A stretch of DNA of 64,000 nucleotides from the NCBI GenBank assembly GCA_949927415.1, contig CATLFB010000005.1, forward strand, positions 62,001 through 126,000, written 5' to 3'. The notes beneath the pieces were generated by a model. The model worked only from the letters and a program-made list of their open reading frames with translations. It was not told where the DNA came from and ran no database searches. Each line of letters begins with the position of its first letter. Position 1 is the stretch's first letter. Of this stretch, positions 44,367-53,782 are shown piece by piece. The position numbers were made by a program, and so were the translations under genes. The DNA is from an uncultured Candidatus Melainabacteria bacterium (GTDB taxonomy: Bacteria; Cyanobacteriota; Vampirovibrionia; Gastranaerophilales; Gastranaerophilaceae).

Positions 44367-45148
44367 TGGGCTGGAAGTATTTTTATTCATCAGTAAAAGG
44401 GACATCTCATATTGCTTCAAACACTCCTAAACAGGATAATTGTAAAATTTGTGTGTTCAAAGATTATCTTATTGCTACTGTAGCAGACGGGGCAGGGAGT
44501 GCAAAGTATTCTGATTTGTCATCAAAGTTTATTTGTAAGTTGTTTATCAGAAAAACTAAACAATGGCTTACAAACAATAATCTTGAAGATTTAACAAGAG
44601 ATGTTATTGCAGAGTGGTTTACTTATTTTCAAAAAGTAATAAATAGGGCTGTAGTAATATACAAATTAGAATCTTCAAGAGAATTTGCAACAACATTATT
44701 GTTTTCAGTATTGAGTAAAAATTTTAATGTTTTTGTTCAAATTGGAGATGGTATTATTGCCATTGGCGATAAAAATGATATGGAATGTGTATTTTTACCG
44801 CAGAATGGCGAATTTATCAACACAACTCACTTTGCAACAGAAACCAGTGCCATAAATATTTTTATGTATAAAACAACATCTGAGCCCGTTAATCGTATTG
44901 CAATGCACTCTGATGGTATAGAACAAATTGCACTGGATTTTAAAGCCAAAAAACCTTTTATTCCTTTCTTTGTTCCATTTTTCTCTGCTTTAGAAAAACT
45001 GGAAGATATAGGATATTCTGAAATATTATCTAAACAGTTAGAAATATTTTTACATTCAGATAGAGTAAATAAGAAAACCGATGATGATAAAACTTTGTTT
45101 TTAGCCTCTGTAACTACAGAAAATGTGGAGTCTGATGATGAACAGTAA
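44366..45148 (+). CDS. PP2C-family phosphatase of a TerY-P module
   Basis: A 260-residue PP2C phosphatase. KGTSHIASNTPKQDNC and TVADGAGSAKYSDLSS contain the first metal-binding residues (the ADGAG form typical of PP2C_2 proteins in TerY-P loci), and later IAMHSDGIEQIAL and KKTDDDKTLFLA supply the remaining acidic ligands. It should reverse the action of the Ser/Thr kinase encoded three genes on. Coupled to the vWA gene by a TAATG overlap and to the TPR gene by an 11-base overlap. Confidence 0.88.
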   Translation: MGWKYFYSSVKGTSHIASNTPKQDNCKICVFKDYLIATVADGAGSAKYSDLSSKFICKLFIRKTKQWLTNNNLEDLTRDVIAEWFTYFQKVINRAVVIYKLESSREFATTLLFSVLSKNFNVFVQIGDGIIAIGDKNDMECVFLPQNGEFINTTHFATETSAINIFMYKTTSEPVNRIAMHSDGIEQIALDFKAKKPFIPFFVPFFSALEKLEDIGYSEILSKQLEIFLHSDRVNKKTDDDKTLFLASVTTENVESDDEQ

Positions 45149-46313
45149 TAATTATTTAAACAGGGCTATAAATTTGTATGAACAAAAACTTTATTCTGAT
45201 GCTATTAGAGAGAGTTCTAAGGCTATAGAATTAGATTCATATAACGACGGAGCATATACCGTAAGAGGGATGTCCTATTATTCAACTGAACAAATAGAAA
45301 AGGCTGTTGAAGATTTAACAACAGCAATACAGTTAAATCCGTATAATTCTGTTGCTTATTGTTACAGGGGAATGTGTTTTTCAATATGCAAGTTTGCAGA
45401 AGCTAACTCTGTAATTGCATTTGACAAACCTTCTTCTTTCAGTTTAAAAGGGTTTAAATTGACTAATGAAGTTAACCAGAATCTCTTACAAAGTTTAGAT
45501 GATGAAAATACAGCTATTCAACTTGATAATGAGAATTTACAGGCTTATTTAGCAAGAGCAGAAACTTTATTCTGGCTTGAAAATTACGAAAATTCTTTAA
45601 TTGATTTAAACAAAGTCATAAAAGAGTGTCCTAATGAAGGTGTTTTTGAATTAAGGGCTGAAATTTATTATTTATTTAAAATTTACGATTGTTGTATTCA
45701 AGATATAAATGAAGTTATAAAATTAAATCCTAATAATTGTGTTGCTTTTGATGTTCGTGGTCGTGCGTATTATATGAAAAAAGAATATGACAGAGCTATT
45801 GTAGATTTAACTAAGGCTATTCAATTAAATCCGTCCAATGATATGGCATATTATTATCGTGGGTGCTGTTATTACTTTAAAGATGAAAATAATAAAGCCA
45901 CAGAGGATTTTGGTAAGTGTGTGAAAAATAATCCGTATAATTACAGTGCATACGATTATAGAGCCAGAGGTTACTGGTTTATGAAAAATTTTCAGCAAGC
46001 TGTACAAGATGAAACTATGTCAATATCTTTAAACCCTAATCACGGTAATGCGTATGACTTTAGAGGACGGGCTTATTATTTTTTGAAAGATTATCAAAGT
46101 GCTGTTAATGATACAAGTAAGGCAATTAATTTAGGAATACATAATTACAGTGTATTTGATTGCAGAGGGCGGTCATATTTTTATTTAAAACAATATGATA
46201 ATGCAATTAATGATTTTAAACAAGCATTACAAATTAAACCTGATAATCTTGAATTACAAGAATTTTTGAAAAAAGTTTATGCTGAAATACAATCTCAAAG
46301 GCTGGTACAATAA
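45138..46313 (+). CDS. TPR-repeat protein
   Basis: About 391 residues of tandem tetratricopeptide repeats, roughly ten, each with the W-L-G-Y-A-F-A-P type pattern (for example YYSTEQIEKAVEDLTTAIQLNP read in segments; later KEYDRAIVDLTKAIQLNP and KDYQSAVNDTSKAINLG). TPR arrays bind peptides and organise complexes. I start at ATG 45138, which has GGAG 8 bases upstream; the frame opens at 45123. It sits inside the vWA-PP2C-kinase unit, which is unusual, since the basic triad lacks a separate TPR gene. I infer a scaffold or sensor for phosphorylated partners. Confidence 0.85.
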   Translation: MNSNNYLNRAINLYEQKLYSDAIRESSKAIELDSYNDGAYTVRGMSYYSTEQIEKAVEDLTTAIQLNPYNSVAYCYRGMCFSICKFAEANSVIAFDKPSSFSLKGFKLTNEVNQNLLQSLDDENTAIQLDNENLQAYLARAETLFWLENYENSLIDLNKVIKECPNEGVFELRAEIYYLFKIYDCCIQDINEVIKLNPNNCVAFDVRGRAYYMKKEYDRAIVDLTKAIQLNPSNDMAYYYRGCCYYFKDENNKATEDFGKCVKNNPYNYSAYDYRARGYWFMKNFQQAVQDETMSISLNPNHGNAYDFRGRAYYFLKDYQSAVNDTSKAINLGIHNYSVFDCRGRSYFYLKQYDNAINDFKQALQIKPDNLELQEFLKKVYAEIQSQRLVQ

Positions 46314-47957
46314 ATGGTAAAAACTGGCAATAATACTTACACTCAAACATATACTGATGATTTAGGTAATCCCGTTGTATTAGGCAAAGAACTTGCAAGA
46401 GGCGGTGAAGGCAGAGTTTGTCTTGTTCAAGGTAATTCAAATGTTGTTGCAAAGTTGTATTTAGATAAAGCCCTTAATAAACACGATAAAGCAGGAAAAA
46501 TTAAAGCAATGTGTGATTTGTATGATATGGATATTGCGAAATTTTCAGCTTTGCCACAAAGAGTTATATTTGATGCTCGCGGAAAAGTTGTTGGCTTTAT
46601 AATGGAAAAAATCACAGACTTTAAAGAAATTCATAACCTTTATGGAATATCTACTAAAAGAAAATTGTTTGACTATGCTGACTGGGGTTTTATGGTACAC
46701 TCAGCTAAAAACCTTGCTATTGCTGTTAATAAATTGCATAGTAAAAATATTGTAATTGGTGATATAAATCAGGGAAATATTTTAGTTAATAATCAAGCAA
46801 TGATAAAACTTATTGATTGTGATTCTTATCAGGTTAAATATAATGGGAAATTTTATTTATGCGAAGTTGGAGTTCCTGAATATACTTCACCAGAACTTCA
46901 AGGACAGTCTTTTAACGGTATTCAAAGAACAAAAAATCATGATTGCTTTGGATTAGCTGTTATGATTTTTAAAATCTTGATGTTTGGCAGACATCCGTAT
47001 AGCGGAGTTGGGGCTCCGCCTGAAATAGAGAATGCTATTAAGCAGGGCTGTTATTGTTATGGTAATTATTCAAAAGGTACAACACCTATTTACTCGCAAT
47101 TATTTTCAGAGGTTCTCAGTGATGAGGTAAAAGAATTATTTGACCGTGCTTTTTCTAAAAATAAAAACATCATACGTCCGACAGCAGAGGAATGGATAAA
47201 TACGTTAGAATGCCTTGAACAAAATTTGATACAGTGTTCAAAGAATCATAAACATTATAACAACGGGAATTCTTGTATCTGGTGTAAGTTATCAAAGTTT
47301 GGATTTAATCCTTTTAGTAATTCTACTGTTAACAATAAACCTCAAAACACACCGAATTATCAACAAACACCATACACATACAATCCGCCAAAACAGCAAA
47401 GTACCCCTAATACTAATTATAATAACTCATACCAGCCATCGCAGCCAAAACAAACTCAACCTGCAACTAATAAAATAAATCTCAAACCTGTATTTATTAT
47501 CTTAGCTGTAATCTTTTTTGTAGGTATGCTGGGAGCATTCAATGATTCTAAGGATGATTCAACGTATACACAGCCAGTTACAAATCAAGAAACGAAGAAC
47601 GATACTACACAAGAAAATATCTCTGAACAAAAATCCTATACTGAAGCTGAAAAGCATATAAATAGAAACGCTTATTCTGATAATGAAACAAATAAAAATA
47701 ATGTAACTAATGAAAAACAAGATAACAATACTTCATCAAATAATTCAATGGATGAGTTTAACGAGATTAATAGTATACATACATCACATTATAGCAATAG
47801 TACCTCAGATTATGGGGAATTTGGTTCCTTTGTGAATGACAAAACCCCTCAAAGAACTAAAGATATTGTGAAATATGCAACAAAATCACCTACACAAAAA
47901 CAAAAATACACGCCAAAAAGCAATATAGAAAAATCGCAGGAGTGGTTTTTTGAATAA
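46314..47957 (+). CDS. Membrane-anchored Ser/Thr protein kinase of a TerY-P module
   Basis: A 547-residue protein. The kinase domain (about 20-310) has the glycine loop ARGGEGRV (28-35), ATP-binding K47 in VAKLY, catalytic loop GDINQGN (D150, N155) and IDCDSY (D168) for DFG, then TSPELQG as APE. A Cys/His cluster follows (CSKNHKHY, then CIWC), as in TerY-P kinases. Next come a Gln/Asn/Pro-rich linker and one membrane helix (VFIILAVIFFVGMLGAF, near 395-412), with a polar, Asn/Ser/Thr-rich tail presumably outside. The start follows the TPR stop directly. It should phosphorylate a cellular target under phage or stress signals. Confidence 0.87.
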   Translation: MVKTGNNTYTQTYTDDLGNPVVLGKELARGGEGRVCLVQGNSNVVAKLYLDKALNKHDKAGKIKAMCDLYDMDIAKFSALPQRVIFDARGKVVGFIMEKITDFKEIHNLYGISTKRKLFDYADWGFMVHSAKNLAIAVNKLHSKNIVIGDINQGNILVNNQAMIKLIDCDSYQVKYNGKFYLCEVGVPEYTSPELQGQSFNGIQRTKNHDCFGLAVMIFKILMFGRHPYSGVGAPPEIENAIKQGCYCYGNYSKGTTPIYSQLFSEVLSDEVKELFDRAFSKNKNIIRPTAEEWINTLECLEQNLIQCSKNHKHYNNGNSCIWCKLSKFGFNPFSNSTVNNKPQNTPNYQQTPYTYNPPKQQSTPNTNYNNSYQPSQPKQTQPATNKINLKPVFIILAVIFFVGMLGAFNDSKDDSTYTQPVTNQETKNDTTQENISEQKSYTEAEKHINRNAYSDNETNKNNVTNEKQDNNTSSNNSMDEFNEINSIHTSHYSNSTSDYGEFGSFVNDKTPQRTKDIVKYATKSPTQKQKYTPKSNIEKSQEWFFE

Positions 47958-47966
47958 GAGGACTTT

Positions 47967-48848
47967 ATGATAAAGAAAAATTTATTATATATTCTAATAA
48001 TCTTTTTATTTTCAGTAAATCAAGTTATGGCTGAAAACTGGATACCAGTTCAGGCTGATAATGGGAAAACCGCTGAATTTGATATTGATAGCTTAGTTAT
48101 AACCGATAATATTGCGAGATACAGGGTAAAACAAAAAATTCTTGGAGAAGATAAAATTTTCAATATGGTAACTAATTTTAATAACAAAACAAGTGCTATA
48201 TGTGATATAGAAATAATTGACTATACTGGAAAAAGAAAGTTTGAAAGTTACTCAAGTAAACTTAAATATTTACCAATAAGAAAAGGAAGTTTAAATCAAG
48301 TCTTATATCAATTTTTAATATATTTAAAAGAAAGTAATATTAATGACGTTTCGTCAAGTAGGGAATTAAAGAGATACATTAATAAATTGCAGAAGAAAAT
48401 ACAAGGAAGTTGGCATCCGAATAACCTATATGAATTAGGATATTTTCAACCTGATGAAAAAGCTATAGCATACGTTACATTATTTGTACACAAAAATGGC
48501 AACATTCATTACGTAAGCTATCAAAACAATACCAATACAGAGTATGATGAGTTTAACGAAAAATTAAAAGCTGAAATAAATAAGTTTTACACGAAACATA
48601 AAACATTAGAAGCACTACCTGAAAATTTTAAAGGTGAAGGAGTTGTTATTGTCGTTAAATATGAATATTTTATACAGGACAAATTACAAAAAGATTTTTC
48701 TTCTAATTGGAACAACGTTGGGATTGGGTATATTGAATGTAATAAAAAATTTTTCAGAGCTTATCCTGTCTTAAGGTTATTTATTCTGCCTTTTAAGTTT
48801 ATTTATGGAATTTTGGAAGAATCTTATGAAGATGCATTTGGAAGGTAA
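47967..48848 (+). CDS. Exported protein with TonB-C-like domain
   Basis: A 293-residue protein with a clear signal peptide (LLYILIIFLFSVNQVMA, cleavage before EN). A beta-rich region follows (residues 23-110, WIPVQADNGKTAEFDIDSL), then a segment like the TonB/TolA C-terminal fold (KKIQGSWHPNNLYELGY, then AIAYVTLFVHKNGNIHYVSY), similar in outline to the protein at 63125. It lies 9 bases after the kinase with GAGGA as ribosome site. An exported partner in a TerY-P operon suggests sensing at the envelope, together with the kinase's external tail (inference). Confidence 0.65.
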   Translation: MIKKNLLYILIIFLFSVNQVMAENWIPVQADNGKTAEFDIDSLVITDNIARYRVKQKILGEDKIFNMVTNFNNKTSAICDIEIIDYTGKRKFESYSSKLKYLPIRKGSLNQVLYQFLIYLKESNINDVSSSRELKRYINKLQKKIQGSWHPNNLYELGYFQPDEKAIAYVTLFVHKNGNIHYVSYQNNTNTEYDEFNEKLKAEINKFYTKHKTLEALPENFKGEGVVIVVKYEYFIQDKLQKDFSSNWNNVGIGYIECNKKFFRAYPVLRLFILPFKFIYGILEESYEDAFGR

Positions 48849-48854
48849 AAAGGA

Positions 48855-49718
48855 ATGGAATTAATATTTGGAATTCTTTTTATAGCTGTAATCATTACCT
48901 GGTGTGTTTATAACCGTAATAAAGCAGAAGAACGCAAAAAGGCAGTAGAATTACAAAATCAAAAAATTGATTTTGTTAAATCTAATAGTCAATGTTTGTA
49001 TGCTATAAAAAAGCTTAATCATAACTATAATTTTAAAGAATTTGATGCCCATCCTCGTTATCGGAGAAATTGTAATAGCAAAACACAACTTGATAATTTT
49101 GACATCTACAATCATATGCTTTTAACGATTGAACATAGTCCTAATTATTTTACAGGAATAGTAAAAGCTGTTAAATATAACAGACAAAAATATTCTCAGT
49201 ATGAACAACAGTTCAATTTAACTATAAATAAAATTGTAAGCGGATGTAATTATTGCAAGCTTACGGCAAATTCTATTATTGAAGCTGATGAATTTAAATC
49301 AATAGAAGAAGTCGAATGCAAAAAACTTAAAAAGGATGCTATAAGGGATTTTACCATTGAACTTATTGTATGCTACAGAAGTCCTAGAGGTAGAAATAGT
49401 TATAAGCGAACATATAAATTTAATTGTCATGATATAGAGCGTTATTTAAATGATTATAATCAGATGCAGCAAAATAAGCAATCCGCAGTTTATCAACGAC
49501 AGCTTATGACACCGAAAATGAGATACAAAATTCTTAAACGAGATGGTTTTAAATGTGTAATATGCGGTAGAAGTAGAAAAGATGGGGCAAAACTCCATGT
49601 TGACCATATAAAACCAGTTTCCAAAGGTGGGAAAACAGAAGAATCAAATCTTAGAACACTTTGTGATATGTGCAACTTAGGTAAAAGCGATGCTTACGAC
49701 CCTTATGGTTTAAACTAA
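48855..49718 (+). CDS. Membrane-anchored HNH endonuclease
   Basis: A 287-residue protein. An N-terminal membrane helix (LIFGILFIAVIITWCVY, residues 3-19) precedes a middle region rich in charged helix. The C-terminal 70 residues are a standard HNH nuclease: FKCVICGRS, KLHVDHIKPVSKGG, SNLRTLCDMCNLGKS, with both zinc CxxC pairs and the H-N-H residues intact. It is the last gene of the operon (7 bases after the previous stop, AAAAGGA site). A nuclease held at the membrane would meet incoming DNA first; I infer that it is the effector of this TerY-P variant. Confidence 0.82.
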   Translation: MELIFGILFIAVIITWCVYNRNKAEERKKAVELQNQKIDFVKSNSQCLYAIKKLNHNYNFKEFDAHPRYRRNCNSKTQLDNFDIYNHMLLTIEHSPNYFTGIVKAVKYNRQKYSQYEQQFNLTINKIVSGCNYCKLTANSIIEADEFKSIEEVECKKLKKDAIRDFTIELIVCYRSPRGRNSYKRTYKFNCHDIERYLNDYNQMQQNKQSAVYQRQLMTPKMRYKILKRDGFKCVICGRSRKDGAKLHVDHIKPVSKGGKTEESNLRTLCDMCNLGKSDAYDPYGLN

Positions 49719-49730
49719 ATATAGAATAGG

Positions 49731-50009
49731 TTATAAACTTCTCAAAAATTCCAGTTCAGAACTAGTTATAAATCCCTTAAAATCTTCATTAGCTAAATGA
49801 TATTGAAACCAATTTTGCTCGTTATCTAGTTTTGAAGCATTACAAACCATACCGTCATTTAATCTTATTGCATAGCGTAAAATATTTTCTAAATCATAAA
49901 TAAAAACACTTAATCTGTTTTTCTTATAAAATCCGTTGATGTTTTTACTTGTACTATGTTTTAACTTCCTTGAATACTTTGCATAATTATTATTGTTTAA
50001 TGTAATCAT
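49731..50009 (-). CDS. Small hypothetical protein of a mobile element
   Basis: A 92-residue protein (MITLNNNNYAKYSRKLK to LEFLRSL). The start at 50009 has AAGGAAGG upstream; the frame runs to 50042 without a ribosome site. The middle (RLSVFIYDLENILRYAIRLNDG) may fold as a small alpha/beta domain. No family recognised. It converges on the HNH gene and follows the resolvase gene on the same strand. Confidence 0.55.
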   Translation of the reverse strand: MITLNNNNYAKYSRKLKHSTSKNINGFYKKNRLSVFIYDLENILRYAIRLNDGMVCNASKLDNEQNWFQYHLANEDFKGFITSSELEFLRSL

Positions 50010-50122
50010 TTTAAACCTTCCTTGAGTCCATAAAAAGTACACTTTTTGTGGACTTATTCAGTATCCGAAAAATCAGTATCTTTTAGCGGTGATTTTTTAG
50101 AATTTTAGTACATGAAAAACAC

Positions 50123-50716
50123 TTAACATTTTATGGACTCTGCATACTTATAAAATGTACTTCTTGCAATATCGCACATACCCATAACATCTTTAACTGT
50201 AATTAAACCTTGCGTATAAAGTTCATAACCTCTTAAAAATTCCTTTGGTATATCTGAAATCGGTCTTCCAAACTTTACTCCTCTTGATTTAGCGGATGCT
50301 ATACCTTCTGCTTGACGTGTTTTAATGTTATCCCGTTCCCTCTCTGCAACATAGCCTAGCAATTTAAGCACAATATCTGTAATTAAGCGACCTGTTAAAC
50401 CATTTTGATTATCTCTAGTATTGAGTATCGGCATATCTAGAACCTGAATATCCACACCTATATTTACAAGCGATTCCCATTCCTTACAGATTTGAGTGTA
50501 ATTCCTGCCAAACCTGTCAATACTTTTAACAATAACAAGGTCGCCTGCCCTTAACTGTGCCTTCATAGCCTGATATTTTTCCCTGCTGACAAAGTTTTTA
50601 CCTGAAGCTTTTTCAATAATAATTTCGTCAACTTTTAATCCTTGAAGCGAGTCAAGCTGTCTATTTTCGTTTTGCTCACGGCTTGAAACTCTGATATATG
50701 CAAATATTTTACTCAT
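50123..50716 (-). CDS. Serine recombinase, resolvase/invertase family
   Basis: A 197-residue small serine recombinase. IFAYIRVSSREQ carries the catalytic Ser (S11), KSIDRFGRNY the active-site Arg residues, and ERERDNIKTRQAEGIASAKSRGVKFGRP is the dimer helix, followed by a C-terminal helix-turn-helix (ITVDKVMGMCDIARSTFYKY-like). It should resolve cointegrates or invert DNA. Typical of plasmids and transposons. It lies about 1.5 kb from a second, larger serine recombinase of the same element. Confidence 0.92.
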   Translation of the reverse strand: MSKIFAYIRVSSREQNENRQLDSLQGLKVDEIIIEKASGKNFVSREKYQAMKAQLRAGDLVIVKSIDRFGRNYTQICKEWESLVNIGVDIQVLDMPILNTRDNQNGLTGRLITDIVLKLLGYVAERERDNIKTRQAEGIASAKSRGVKFGRPISDIPKEFLRGYELYTQGLITVKDVMGMCDIARSTFYKYAESIKC

Positions 50717-50788
50717 GTTATACCTCTTTGATAGGAAATTTTATTCTAAACTTAACTTTATTTTTGCAACATAGTGTAGGGATTGCCC

Positions 50789-51082
50789 CTACACTATATC
50801 GAATTTCATATAACTGGAAACCTTTAAAAGAGCTTTGTATAACTCCGCATATTTTGTTTTCAAGGTCTTTGTATCAACATTGTTTCTTGTAATTTCAGTT
50901 AGTTTAAAAGTAAATACACCTGCTTGAAGTTCAAGAACATTAGCCTTGTTCATAATGTCCTTAACTTCCGCTACTTTTTCATCTCTAAGCTCTTTTAATT
51001 CAGCTATTTTTGAGTCGATAGACTTGATAACTCTTGCATTGTCTTCAAGATTGATGTTTGTTGTAATTACTTGTGTTGCCAT
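50789..51082 (-). CDS. Small coiled-coil phage-like protein
   Basis: A 97-residue protein. The first half is a charged coiled coil (IKSIDSKIAELKELRDEKVAEV), followed by VFTFKLTEITRNNVDTKTLKTKYAELY, a pattern often seen in small early phage genes of unknown function. AAGGCGG-like ribosome site. It is transcribed divergently from the regulator at 51233, with a paired operator-like repeat in between. Confidence 0.6.
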   Translation of the reverse strand: MATQVITTNINLEDNARVIKSIDSKIAELKELRDEKVAEVKDIMNKANVLELQAGVFTFKLTEITRNNVDTKTLKTKYAELYKALLKVSSYMKFDIV

Positions 51083-51110
51083 TTGTGACCGCCTTTCTTT
51101 TATTTACCTT

Positions 51111-51188
51111 ACGTTATCATGATGTATCGATATTTTGTTTTTGTCAATGTTTCTTTTTAATTTACGACACAAAACTTTACGATAACGT
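51111..51188. promoter_or_regulatory. Operator-like inverted repeat between divergent genes
   Basis: ACGTTATC (51111-51118) and GATAACGT (51181-51188) are exact inverted copies in the 150-base divergent promoter region. TTTACGA also occurs twice near 51157 and 51176. A TATACT box lies near 51211. The adjacent HTH gene probably binds here. Confidence 0.5.
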
Positions 51189-51232
51189 GATATATAAATA
51201 AAATAGTGTTATACTAATAAGGTGAGGTAAAT

Positions 51233-51526
51233 ATGACAAATCCAGAAACACCAAAATACATAGCATCAGAAGAACGCAAAGAGCAAGCTAGAAGGCTTGT
51301 TAAGGACTTTTTACAAGAACAGAATACATCTGTGTATAGATTAGCTAGAATGTTGAATGAGGCTTATGGACGCTCTGCTTCTGACTCTAATTTATTAAAT
51401 AAACTTGCACGCTCGTCTTTCAAAGTAACAGAGTTAATGGATATTGCAGAATTATTTGACTATGAAATAAAATTTGTTCCAAAAACCTTGATAGAGCGTC
51501 ATGATGAAAATTTTAAGCAGATGTAG
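51233..51526 (+). CDS. Helix-turn-helix regulator (DUF6471-like)
   Basis: A 97-residue protein with an HTH in the form ARRLVKDFLQEQNTSVYRLARMLNEAYGRS, NLLNKLARSSFKVTELMDIAELFDYEIKFV, read in segments. This fits the DUF6471-type or XRE-like regulators of mobile elements and resembles the chromosomal gene at 10915. GGTGAGGT precedes the ATG. It likely represses the divergent gene cluster through the ACGTTATC repeats. Confidence 0.7.
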   Translation: MTNPETPKYIASEERKEQARRLVKDFLQEQNTSVYRLARMLNEAYGRSASDSNLLNKLARSSFKVTELMDIAELFDYEIKFVPKTLIERHDENFKQM

Positions 51527-51613
51527 ATAAGGAACAGACAACTTCAATGGCTATTATGAAACTTATGCACCATAATGAGCATTCTATTACATATTCTATG
51601 AATAGTTTAACGA

Positions 51614-52186
51614 TTAATTTATCCATTTTATTAACGTTTCTCCTTTGTAACCTTTAACCCATACATACCAAGCATAAGCAATAGCACTTGAATTATACGT
51701 TTTAAAATCACCATTTTTAGCACAATTTATACGACTACTTGAGATATAAATGACTTTCGGCGGATATTGTGTAAAAAGTTTTTGGCGTTTTTGAGTTTCA
51801 AGAAATAGAACTTTAAGAAACATACAGACTTTTCTACCGTCATCAACCTTACTTAAAGCGTGTTCTATAAACTCCTGAGCGTATTTATATGGTGGATTTG
51901 TAACTATATCTCCGTTATGATAAGGTTCTGCGTTTGATAAAAAATCCTCTATGCTTCCGTAACCTCTATTTATTAAATCCGTTGCTTTTCCTAATTTTCC
52001 TGCTTCGTCAAAAACTTTTGCTAAATGTCCTTCACCACAAGCACATTCCCAGATATTATTTAATTCTGGCTCAACCTCTAATAATAAATACCCTGCAATC
52101 GGCTCGGTTGCGTAATAGTCTTCTGATTGTCGTTCATTCTTTGAATGGTTACTAGCTCCTATGTTTATAAATATACTTTCTTTCAT
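51614..52186 (-). CDS. Phage-type DNA adenine methyltransferase
   Basis: A 190-residue N6-adenine methyltransferase. WECACGEGHLAKVF is the SAM-binding motif I and GDIVTNPPYKYAQEF holds the catalytic NPPY. This compact form is common in phages and integrative elements as an orphan methylase that protects element DNA from restriction. No cognate endonuclease is adjacent. It diverges from the large serine recombinase, 70 bases away. Confidence 0.87.
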   Translation of the reverse strand: MKESIFINIGASNHSKNERQSEDYYATEPIAGYLLLEVEPELNNIWECACGEGHLAKVFDEAGKLGKATDLINRGYGSIEDFLSNAEPYHNGDIVTNPPYKYAQEFIEHALSKVDDGRKVCMFLKVLFLETQKRQKLFTQYPPKVIYISSSRINCAKNGDFKTYNSSAIAYAWYVWVKGYKGETLIKWIN

Positions 52187-52244
52187 GATTTACTCCTTCA
52201 TGAAAGAATTTAGTTACAAATGACCTTAATTATAGTTTTGATGC

Positions 52245-52250
52245 TATAAT
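52245..52250 (+). promoter_or_regulatory. -10 box of the serine recombinase, leaderless geometry
   Basis: An extended -10, TGCTATAAT, ends 6 bases before ATG 52257. No Shine-Dalgarno is present in TGCCTC. Confidence 0.5.
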
Positions 52251-52256
52251 TGCCTC

Positions 52257-53708
52257 ATGGAACAAAGAATAAAAGCAGTTATATATGCACGTGTAAGTTC
52301 AGAAGAACAAAAGAAAGAAGGGTTCTCTATTGAAGCCCAATTGGATTTACTGCACGAATATGCAAGCAAGAATCATATTGAAGTGGTAAAAGAGTTTACA
52401 GAAGCTGAAACAGCAAAACAAACAGGCAGGCATAAATTTGCAGAGATGATAAAATTCCTTAAAAAGAGCAAGGATGTTAATGCCATTCTTGTAGAAAAAA
52501 CAGACCGTTTATATAGAAATTTTAGGGATTACGTTGATGTAGATGATAGCAAGTTTGAAATTCATCTGGTAAAAGAAAATGAAATAATAACCCCTGATTC
52601 CCCTTCGCATGCAAAGTTGGTTCACGGGTTAAAGGTTTTATTGGCTAAAAACTTTATTGATAACCTTAGAGAAGAAACTCAAAAAGGACGATTAAAGAAA
52701 GCAAGTAACGGTTTATTTATAGGACAAGTACCTTATGGCTATAAAAAACTTGATAAAAATACAACTGTTATTGATGAAGAAAAAGCACCATTTGTAAGAC
52801 GTGCTTTTGAATTATACGCTTCGGGGCTTTCATTAGAAAAAGTAAGATGGCAATTAAGAGATGAAGGATTTGTTTATCAGGCATCAAACAAAGTTATTTC
52901 ACATGGACAATTAGGTAAACTCCTAAAAAATGTCAGCTATATTGGAGGTTTGTATTTCAGAGGCACAGTTTATTCAGGTAAACATGAGCCAATTATATCA
53001 GATGAATTATTTGAAAAAGCACAAATTTCAGCCCAAAAGGATAATAAACCTTTATATAGAGATGACCACAATTTTACTTTTGCAGGTTTAATAACTTGTG
53101 CAAAATGCGGATGTGCTATTACTGCTGAAATAAAGAAGGGTAAATATATATACTATCACTGTACTGGTGGCAAGGGTAAATGTGAACAGAAGAAAATTTA
53201 CATCAATGAACTAGATTTAATGCCACAATTTGATGAAGCTGTAAAAGCCGTGAGCCTTGCACAAAGACACATTGATTACATTAAACAAGGTTTGAAAGAA
53301 AGTTTAGCAGATAAAAAAGAATTTTCCGAACAAATGCGTAGCAATCTTGAAGCAGAAGCTAAAAGAATACGGCACAGGATAGATAAAATTACTAATGAAT
53401 ATTATGATGATTTGATTGATGCTAAGTTTTACAATGATAAAAGACTTCAATGGAACAAAGATTTAGATGAAGTCATGATAAAACTTGAAGCTTTACACCA
53501 TGCCGAACAAAAATACTATGAAGAAGGGGTTAGAATTATCGAAACGCTGAAAAACGCTTATATCTTATATAAACAACAATCCCCTATCGAACAAAGAAAA
53601 TTATTAAATTACTTACTATCGAACTGCAAGTTAGAAGGCAAAAAGGTAAGCTATGACTATAACTTACCTTTCTCATATTTCGTAAATTTTGACTCTTGTC
53701 GCAAAAAA

Positions 53709-53735
<27 letters not shown>
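52257..53735 (+). CDS. Large serine recombinase (site-specific integrase)
   Basis: A 492-residue large serine integrase. The N-terminal catalytic domain has VIYARVSSEEQ (S14) and EKTDRLYRNFRDY; the recombinase domain has GQVPYGYKK and YASGLSLEKVRWQLRDEGF; a zinc ribbon follows (CAKCGCAIT, then YYHCTGG..KCEQ) and a long coiled coil (320-440). The last codons, KKYPGCDSNA, are read from the 3' half of tRNA-Arg on the other strand, so the element probably sits in that tRNA gene and the attachment junction lies in the recombinase's 3' end. Length is at the short end for the family. Confidence 0.92.

Positions 53736-53782
<47 letters not shown>

Noticed and set aside
25835-53708. Search for a second copy of the tRNA-Arg 3' end marking the left boundary of the element
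   Set aside because: No match to GATTCGAACGCAT or its neighbours was seen by eye. The left boundary stays unknown.
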